Source: Elusimicrobiota bacterium (lineage in GTDB: Bacteria > Elusimicrobiota > Elusimicrobia > Elusimicrobiales > UBA9959). From it: a stretch of DNA of 6,815 nt. The notes beneath the pieces were generated by a model. It worked only from the letters and a program-made list of their open reading frames with translations. It did no database searches and had not been told where the DNA came from. Shown here one piece after another: positions 1 through 4,281 of this stretch (the stretch's first letter is position 1; every line of letters begins with the position of its first letter). A program made the translations under genes and the position numbers. The DNA lies in assembly GCA_022703115.1 (NCBI GenBank), contig JAKLEK010000080.1, positions 1 through 6,815 of the forward strand, written 5' to 3'.

Positions 1-200
1 GAGGCCGAGCATACGGAGCGCGGAGGCCGAGGAACGCAGGCGCGGCCACGGTGTGGCCGACGCCGGTTCCGCGTTCCGGGCCCCTGACAGGACCCGCGGA
101 CCCTAGTTGGGGCTGACAGCCAGACCCCAGCCAGGACTCCGAACCCGGGATAAGCAGCCGAGGGACGACAGGGTCCACGGGGCCTGGCGGACACGGCGGC
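1..200. other. GC-rich region with strong inverted repeats, no identified gene
   Basis: No convincing gene is seen here. The plus frames reaching the left edge close at TGA 85-87, TAG 104-106 and TGA 114-116. The second has G or C at most third positions and could be the last 34 codons of an upstream gene, but its Arg-rich product resembles nothing I know. The DNA folds well on paper. Positions 31-37 pair with 71-77, 39-42 with 61-64 and 44-49 with 53-58, giving one long interrupted hairpin. Positions 98-104 pair perfectly with 170-176 and enclose a hairpin of 106-112 with 125-131. Positions 1-22 and 23-44 look like a degenerate 22-bp tandem repeat sharing GAGGCCGAG. A structured RNA, a long 5' leader or an upstream gene tail are all possible. 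I could not match it to RNase P RNA, tmRNA, SRP RNA, 5S rRNA or a tRNA. Confidence 0.3.
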
Positions 201-212
201 GGGGAAATTGAA

Positions 213-218
213 TATAAT
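213..218 (+). promoter_or_regulatory. Predicted -10 box (TATAAT) of the methyltransferase gene
   Basis: A perfect TATAAT lies in a short AT-rich island (207-226) within GC-rich DNA, 8 nt before the GTG start at 227. Transcription would be expected to begin about 6-8 nt past the box, at or next to the start codon, so the mRNA would have almost no leader. No Shine-Dalgarno-like sequence is seen close to the GTG. No good -35 hexamer is seen at normal spacing. The TAA inside the box (215-217) is also an in-frame stop for the gene, so translation cannot start further upstream. Confidence 0.5.
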
Positions 219-226
219 GTAGTATC

Positions 227-1048
227 GTGACTACAAGGGCCACCTTCTCCTTCGGCAGGAACTGGAAGAACTACGTCAGGAATTCGGCGGACGAGAAAGC
301 CCTCCTCGACGCCGTATCCTCACTGAAAGAGTTCGGAACGGAAATAGCCGGCAAGACCTTCGTCGATATCGGCTGCGGAAGCGGCCTCTTCTCCCTCGCC
401 GCCCTCGAAATGGGCGCGGCCAGGGTCATAAGCTTCGACGCGGACCCCAACAGCGTCGACGCCTCCCTCCTCCTCCGCGAAAAGTTCAGGGCCAAACACC
501 CCAACTGGGACATCTCCCACGGCAGCATACTGGACGAACAACTCGTTAAAAAACTGGAAGGCGGCGGGGACGTCGTCTACAGCTGGGGCGTCCTGCACCA
601 CACCGGCGACATGTACGCGGCGGTCCGCAACGCCGCCAGACTCGTAAAGGACGGCGGCACCTTCATCATAGCCATATACAACCACGGCCCGGGCTCAAGG
701 TTCTGGGAAAAGGTCAAGATCTTCTACAATCGCTTCCCCGCCCTGGCCCCGCTCGTCCTGGCCGCCTATCTCCTCACCTTCGGCCTCTACACGGCCGTGC
801 GCAGGTCCAGGACCGACCCCTCGGCCCTCAGGGAACGCGGCATGAACCTCTATTACAACGCGGTGGACTGGCTCGGCGGATATCCCTACGAATACGCCTG
901 CTTCGAAGAAATAAAAGCCTTCGTGGAGAAGCTCGGCTTCGAGCTTACCCTCGCGCCGACCATCCTGCCCTGCGGCAGGAATGAACGGCCCTCCTTCCGG
1001 CTCTCCAACACCGGCTGCAACGAATTCGTTTTCGTGAAAAAAAACTAA
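227..1048 (+). CDS. Class I SAM-dependent methyltransferase (UbiG/COG2227-like, possibly glycan-linked)
   Basis: A 273-residue cytoplasmic enzyme predicted to transfer a methyl group from S-adenosylmethionine to a small molecule or glycan; the substrate is unknown. The Rossmann-type SAM site is clear: motif I VDIGCGSG at residues 46-53, an acidic strand end ISFDAD at 68-73 expected to hold the ribose, SWGVLHH at 119-125, and the strand VKDGGTFIIAIYN at 140-152. The N-terminal FSFGRNW (7-13), the late WLGGYPYE (215-222) and the terminal GCNEFVF (263-269) recall a methyltransferase family often encoded near surface-polysaccharide genes; this is recalled family knowledge, not a search result. 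A hydrophobic stretch at about 169-190 could touch a membrane or simply be core. GTG at 227 is chosen because an in-frame TAA lies 12 nt upstream and the conserved FSFG motif follows at once. It is convergent with coaD, 13 bp away. Confidence 0.85.
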   Translation: MTTRATFSFGRNWKNYVRNSADEKALLDAVSSLKEFGTEIAGKTFVDIGCGSGLFSLAALEMGAARVISFDADPNSVDASLLLREKFRAKHPNWDISHGSILDEQLVKKLEGGGDVVYSWGVLHHTGDMYAAVRNAARLVKDGGTFIIAIYNHGPGSRFWEKVKIFYNRFPALAPLVLAAYLLTFGLYTAVRRSRTDPSALRERGMNLYYNAVDWLGGYPYEYACFEEIKAFVEKLGFELTLAPTILPCGRNERPSFRLSNTGCNEFVFVKKN

Positions 1049-1059
1049 TCCCGGCGGGA
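1037..1059 (-). terminator. Possible weak intrinsic terminator of coaD
   Basis: Read on the minus strand just after the coaD stop, TCCC-GCC-GGGA (1059-1049) can form a 4-bp GC-rich stem, followed after 4 nt by eight T residues (1044-1037). The stem is short for an intrinsic terminator, so this is tentative. The T run is the complement of the Lys-Lys-Asn codons that end the convergent methyltransferase gene, so the site would lie partly inside that gene. Confidence 0.3.
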
Positions 1060-1061
1060 GC

Positions 1062-1553
1062 CTAGGAACCCAGCCGCTTCTTCTCCGCGACCGCCTTCGC
1101 CACGTTTCGCGGCACCATCATCGAAACATCTCCTCCGAAGTGGGCTATATCCCGCACCACACTGGAGGACAGATAGGAATACCGCTGGCGCGGCATGAAG
1201 AAAACGGTCTCTATGTCCCGATAAAGCGTCCTATTTATACCGGCGACCTGGAATTCGTACTCCAGGTCCGAGATGGCCCTCAGACCCCGCACCACCACCC
1301 TGGTGCGTTTCCGGCGGACGTAATCCACCAGCAGCCCCTCGAAACAGTCTATCGTCACGTTCTTCCTGTTCTTCAGCGCACCTTTCAGCATAGCCACGCG
1401 CTCGGCGACGCTGAACATGGGTTTCTTAGCGCTGTTGACGAACACGCTGACGATGAGACGGTCGAATATCTTGGAAGCCCTGTCAATGATGTCCAGGTGA
1501 CCAAAGGTCACCGGATCGAAACTGCCCGGATATACCGCTATCCTCTTGTTCAT
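1062..1553 (-). CDS. coaD: Phosphopantetheine adenylyltransferase
   Basis: A 163-residue enzyme catalysing the penultimate step of coenzyme A synthesis: ATP plus 4'-phosphopantetheine gives dephospho-CoA and pyrophosphate, in the cytoplasm. The family signatures are intact: YPGSFDPVTFGH at residues 8-19, holding the nucleotidyltransferase (T/H)xGH motif; a Lys-rich loop AKKPMF; RGLRAISDLEYEFQ in the middle, which binds phosphopantetheine and nucleotide; the following NRTLYRDIETVFFMP; and the YSYLSSSVVRDIA segment, the usual ISSS motif with Leu for Ile. Length matches the family (E. coli about 159). ATG at 1553 is chosen over in-frame upstream codons because the AGGAG box at 1563-1559 sits 5 nt upstream and homologues begin at this point. 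The gene seems to be transcribed alone, divergent from the WG-repeat gene and convergent with the methyltransferase. Confidence 0.97.
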   Translation of the reverse strand: MNKRIAVYPGSFDPVTFGHLDIIDRASKIFDRLIVSVFVNSAKKPMFSVAERVAMLKGALKNRKNVTIDCFEGLLVDYVRRKRTRVVVRGLRAISDLEYEFQVAGINRTLYRDIETVFFMPRQRYSYLSSSVVRDIAHFGGDVSMMVPRNVAKAVAEKKRLGS

Positions 1554-1556
1554 GCT

Positions 1557-1563
1557 CTCTCCT
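1557..1563 (-). promoter_or_regulatory. Ribosome binding site of coaD (AGGAGAG)
   Basis: The minus-strand sequence AGGAGAG ends 3 nt before the ATG at 1553, with its AGGAG core 5 nt away. It decides the start against the longer reading frame that extends to 1646. It also shows that canonical Shine-Dalgarno starts are used here, unlike at the methyltransferase start. Confidence 0.75.
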
Positions 1564-1571
1564 GGAAAGCC

Positions 1572-1577
1572 ATTATA
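1572..1577 (-). promoter_or_regulatory. Predicted -10 box (TATAAT) of coaD
   Basis: A perfect TATAAT reads on the minus strand 18 nt before the coaD ATG, which predicts a leader of about a dozen bases just long enough to carry the AGGAGAG ribosome site. The -35 is poor: only TTCAAC-like bases at about 1593-1598 at short spacing. That sequence overlaps the predicted -35 of the divergent WG-repeat gene. Confidence 0.5.
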
Positions 1578-1593
1578 CAAATATTGCCCGGCG

Positions 1594-1623
1594 TTGAAGG
1601 CGGTCCGGCAAAGGTGGTAATAT
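1594..1623 (+). promoter_or_regulatory. Predicted promoter of the WG-repeat gene
   Basis: TTGAAG (1594-1599) and TAATAT (1618-1623) are 18 bp apart, a reasonable sigma-70-type pair. The expected transcription start falls close to the ATG at 1630, which would make the mRNA leaderless or nearly so. AAGGTGG at 1611-1617 resembles a Shine-Dalgarno box but lies 12 nt from the ATG, and it would be transcribed only if a promoter further upstream is used. The TAA at 1618-1620 is an in-frame stop exactly 12 nt before the start. Confidence 0.4.
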
Positions 1624-1629
1624 GGGGGC

Positions 1630-2613
1630 ATGACCCTGTACGCCATACTGATCGCGTCGCTGCTCTCCCTTCACGCCGCCCCGCCCGCTCCTCCCGCCGG
1701 ACCTCCGCCGGTCCCTTTCCTGCAGGGCCGACGCTGGGGCTACTCCGACCGGGAAAAGAAGCTCCTGGTCCCGCCGCGTTACAACTCGGCCAGGCCGTTC
1801 AGCGAAGCCCTGGCCGCTGTCGTCGACGAAAAAGGCCGGCACGGCTTCATCGACGCCTCCGGGACCGAGGTCATACCGCCGGCGTACCAGTCCGCGGGTG
1901 ATTTTCACGGAGGCCTCGCCGCGGTCAGACTTAAAGGCCGCTGGGGCTGCATAAACCGGATAGGCGCGGTTTCCGTACCTTTCGAATATGAAGAACTCAC
2001 TCTGTCGGAGAACGGTCCGGCGGCCGCGAAGAAGGACGGCCGCTGGGGCCTGCTGGATACGGCCTCCGGCGTCTTCTCCCCCACGGCTTACGAAGAGATC
2101 CTTCCTTTCAGCGAAGGACTGGCCCGGGTAAGGGCGGCCGGCCGTTACGGCTTCATCGACCCGGCCGGCGCCGAGGCGGTGCCGCCGGTTTACGACGAAG
2201 CCTCGCCTTTCCGGGAGGGCTTCTCTTCGGCCCGCCTGCGGATGCGGTACGGCTTCATAAACCTGGGGACCCGGGTCTTCAAACCCAGGGAGTTCTTCGG
2301 GATAGGCCCGCTCGGCGGCGGCCTCGCTCCGGCCGAGAGCCGGGAGGGGGCTCCGGACCGCTGCGGCTATATCGACGCGCAGGGGAGCGAAAAGCTGGGT
2401 TTCAACTGGTCGGCCTGCGGGCCATTCGCGGAAGGCCTGGCCCCTGTCCGGCGGATCACCGACGGGAAATGGGGATACGTGGACGCCTCAGGGAACGAAG
2501 CGATACCTTTCAGATACGACCGGGCGTCTCCCTTCGAAGGCGGAACGGCGAAGGTCGTCCGCGGAAGCAGGACCTTCTACATCGACCGGCTGGGCGCCGA
2601 ATACTTCAAATAG
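1630..2613 (+). CDS. WG-repeat protein, probably exported
   Basis: A 327-residue protein of unknown molecular function, built almost wholly from WG repeats (KWG Leptospira family). Eight full repeats start near residues 35, 70, 104, 138, 172, 206, 244 and 280, about 34 residues apart, plus a partial ninth at 314. Each follows (R/K)(W/Y/H/C)G(F/Y), then (I/V)D, a Gly, (V/I)PP or IPF, Y, PF, EGL and AxV; RYGFIDPAGAEAVPPVYDEA at 172-191 is the clearest. The N-terminus is a short hydrophobic segment (about 2-16) followed by a Pro-rich stretch (18-29), like a signal peptide and linker but without a basic n-region. WG repeats are thought to form beta-rich binding or scaffold domains. The last two codons and stop overlap the 3' end of the S1 gene on the other strand. 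Periplasmic or surface location is inferred. Confidence 0.85.
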   Translation: MTLYAILIASLLSLHAAPPAPPAGPPPVPFLQGRRWGYSDREKKLLVPPRYNSARPFSEALAAVVDEKGRHGFIDASGTEVIPPAYQSAGDFHGGLAAVRLKGRWGCINRIGAVSVPFEYEELTLSENGPAAAKKDGRWGLLDTASGVFSPTAYEEILPFSEGLARVRAAGRYGFIDPAGAEAVPPVYDEASPFREGFSSARLRMRYGFINLGTRVFKPREFFGIGPLGGGLAPAESREGAPDRCGYIDAQGSEKLGFNWSACGPFAEGLAPVRRITDGKWGYVDASGNEAIPFRYDRASPFEGGTAKVVRGSRTFYIDRLGAEYFK

Positions 2614-3826
2614 TCCTGCGGGCGGCCTTCCCCTGTCTTTCCATCTGGGCTTTAAGGGCCTCGCCGAAAGTCCCGAGCCCCTGCGGCTCCGCGTTTTCGC
2701 CGGAGCGGTAGCTCTTGACCGCGGCCTCGTCCTCGTCGCGCTCGCGGCCCACTTCGGCCGGTATCAGAGATATCTTCTTGTTGGCCCGGTCCACGGATTC
2801 CACGCGGACCTCAATGCTCTGCCCCACCGTCACCGCCTCGTCGGGGGACTGCAGCCGCCTGTCTCCGCCCAGCTGGGATATATGGATAAGCCCGTCCACT
2901 CCCTCTCCGAGCGTGACGAAAGCGCCGAACGGCGCGAGCCTTGAGACCGTGCCGGTATAGTAGGCGCCCGGGGTCCATTTCTCCCCCGCCTGGTCCCAGG
3001 GGTCCGGCAGTATATCCTTAAGGCTCAGGGAGATGCGCCCTTTGTCCCAGTCCAGCCTCTTGACCACGACCTCTACCGCCTGCCCGACCGACAAGCGGTC
3101 GCTCACCTTCTCTGTGCGGGTCCAGGCGATCTCGGACACCGGCAGCAGCCCCTCGACCCCGCCTATGTCCACGAAAGCCCCGAAATTCTGTATCGAGGTC
3201 ACGGTTCCCTTGACGCGCGAACCCTCTTCCAGCGCGCTCCTCAGCGCCTCTTCGGCGGCCCGGCGCTCCTTCTCCACTATGCCCTTGCGTGAAAGCACGA
3301 TCCGGCGCGCGTCGCACTCCAGCACCTCGAAAGTCATCGTCCGGCCTATGTAGTCGGCCTTGTTCTCGTCCCTGCGCAGGCCCATATGCGAATAGGGGCA
3401 GAACGCCCGCGCGCCGCCGCCGAGCACCACCTCGAACCCGCCGCCGGCCTCCCTGGAGATCGCGGCCTCGACCGGAACGCCGTCCCTGCGGGCCTCCTCC
3501 AGCTGGGCCCGGGCCGCGGGGCCGGTCCCTATTTTGGAAGTGAAATGCATCTCCCCGTTCACGGAGCGCAGGAAATAAACGCGCAGCTTGTCGCCTTCCT
3601 TTACGGTCGGCTCCCCGTCCGGACCCAGCAGCTCCCTCTTATCCAGGTACCCCTCTCCCTTGCCACCGACCTCGAGCAGCACCCAGTCCGCGGTTATTTT
3701 AACTATCGCCGCCTCTATCTTCTGACCCGGCTCCAGCCGGGAAGGCTCCCTGTAGGATTCGGCCAGCATATCCGCGAAATTTTCTCCGTTCTCGTTGTCA
3801 CCGCCGGAAGCGCGTTCTTTGTTCAT
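2606..3826 (-). CDS. Four-domain S1 RNA-binding protein (ribosomal protein S1-like)
   Basis: A 406-residue protein with four OB-fold S1 domains at about residues 33-99, 115-181, 202-271 and 286-356. Domains three and four are canonical, with GTVTSIQNFGAFVDIGGVEGLLPVSEI (split by position: GTV 207, FGAFVDI 215-221, GLLPVSEI 226-233) and GTVSRLAPFGAFVTL, GLIHISQL, each closing with KRISLS-like strands. Domains one and two are more diverged, as expected for the ribosome-facing domains of S1. It is shorter than the six-domain E. coli S1 (557 residues), and four-domain S1 homologues are common in other phyla. The N-terminus and C-terminal tail are charged and probably disordered. The likely role is mRNA binding in translation or RNA turnover; whether it is the organism's only S1 cannot be told here. 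ATG at 3826 is chosen from AAGGA 5 nt upstream and its ATGA overlap with the thioesterase stop. Confidence 0.88.
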   Translation of the reverse strand: MNKERASGGDNENGENFADMLAESYREPSRLEPGQKIEAAIVKITADWVLLEVGGKGEGYLDKRELLGPDGEPTVKEGDKLRVYFLRSVNGEMHFTSKIGTGPAARAQLEEARRDGVPVEAAISREAGGGFEVVLGGGARAFCPYSHMGLRRDENKADYIGRTMTFEVLECDARRIVLSRKGIVEKERRAAEEALRSALEEGSRVKGTVTSIQNFGAFVDIGGVEGLLPVSEIAWTRTEKVSDRLSVGQAVEVVVKRLDWDKGRISLSLKDILPDPWDQAGEKWTPGAYYTGTVSRLAPFGAFVTLGEGVDGLIHISQLGGDRRLQSPDEAVTVGQSIEVRVESVDRANKKISLIPAEVGRERDEDEAAVKSYRSGENAEPQGLGTFGEALKAQMERQGKAARRTI

Positions 3827-4281
3827 AATGTTCCTTTTTCCGGGGCCGGTCCTTTGTCTCCGCCGGCCTCCCGTCCTTTCTCGATACCGTAAGCCGCGTA
3901 CACCCTGTCCGGTATTCGGGCCGGCCTGCCGGTCCCGTAGTTTATCCACACCCACATCGTAAGGCCGCGGCAAACCGCGCGCCCGTCCGAGGTCCGGACC
4001 ACCTCGTACCTGCGCAGGGAAGAGGCCTTCTCGGCCCACTCTATCCGCGTCCGCACCGCGACCTGCTCCGAAACCCTGACCTGCGCCAGATAATCTATCT
4101 CGTGGCGGCGCACCACCCAGCCTTCGCCGTCTGAAAGCATGCCGCGGCCCGGCATGCCGCAGGCCTCGGTGTGAGCCTCCGCGGCCTCCATGAACCAGCC
4201 CAGATAGACCAGGTTGTTCACGTGCCCGAGCCCGTCGATCTCTTCCGGCTTCACCGTACGCCGGACCTCGAATTCCCTCAT
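3823..4281 (-). CDS. Hotdog-fold acyl-CoA thioesterase (4HBT family)
   Basis: A 152-residue cytoplasmic thioesterase of the 4-hydroxybenzoyl-CoA/YbgC/FadM type, which hydrolyses acyl-CoA or acyl-ACP thioesters. The active-site signature IDGLGHVNNLVYLGW spans residues 15-29, with Asp16 as the probable catalytic residue and HVNN at 20-23 starting the hot-dog helix. Other family features are HEIDYLAQVRVSEQV (60-74), a strand rich in alternating hydrophobics around 76-96, and TMWVWINYGTGRPARIP (108-124). Length fits the family. The C-terminal 17 residues are Gly/Lys/Pro-rich and lie past the fold. It starts inside the metH stop (ATGA, 4281-4278) and its own TGA overlaps the S1 start. No Shine-Dalgarno box is visible before its ATG, so translation probably depends on coupling to metH. 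The acyl substrate cannot be read from the sequence. Confidence 0.88.
   Translation of the reverse strand: MREFEVRRTVKPEEIDGLGHVNNLVYLGWFMEAAEAHTEACGMPGRGMLSDGEGWVVRRHEIDYLAQVRVSEQVAVRTRIEWAEKASSLRRYEVVRTSDGRAVCRGLTMWVWINYGTGRPARIPDRVYAAYGIEKGREAGGDKGPAPEKGTL
3832..3836 (-). promoter_or_regulatory. Ribosome binding site of the S1 gene (AAGGA)
   Basis: AAGGA on the minus strand ends 5 nt before ATG 3826, inside the last codons of the thioesterase gene. It supports this start over the open frame that runs further upstream through the thioesterase gene to 4039. The S1 gene can therefore also recruit ribosomes independently of coupling. Confidence 0.65.

Noticed and set aside
98..176. tRNA, 5S rRNA or SRP RNA
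   Set aside because: The 7-bp closing stem and tRNA-like length were tempting, but there is no T-arm TTCGA in place on either strand. The GAAC motif fits 5S only locally, and the CAGG...AAGCAGCC stretch lacks the GNRA-capped SRP helix.
1..191. Minus-strand open frame from about 193 to the left edge
   Set aside because: About 64 codons starting at GTG with no Shine-Dalgarno box and an Arg/Pro/Cys-rich product with no recognisable motif; probably chance in GC-rich DNA.
1554..1646. Longer coaD start at 1646
   Set aside because: It would run through both predicted promoters and past the WG-gene start; CoaD homologues begin right at the MNKRIAVYPGSFDP segment, preceded here by AGGAG.
3827..4039. 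Upstream extension of the S1 frame to 4039
   Set aside because: The extension overlaps the thioesterase gene, is Arg/Gly-rich junk, and ATG 3826 has a good ribosome site and the ATGA coupling.
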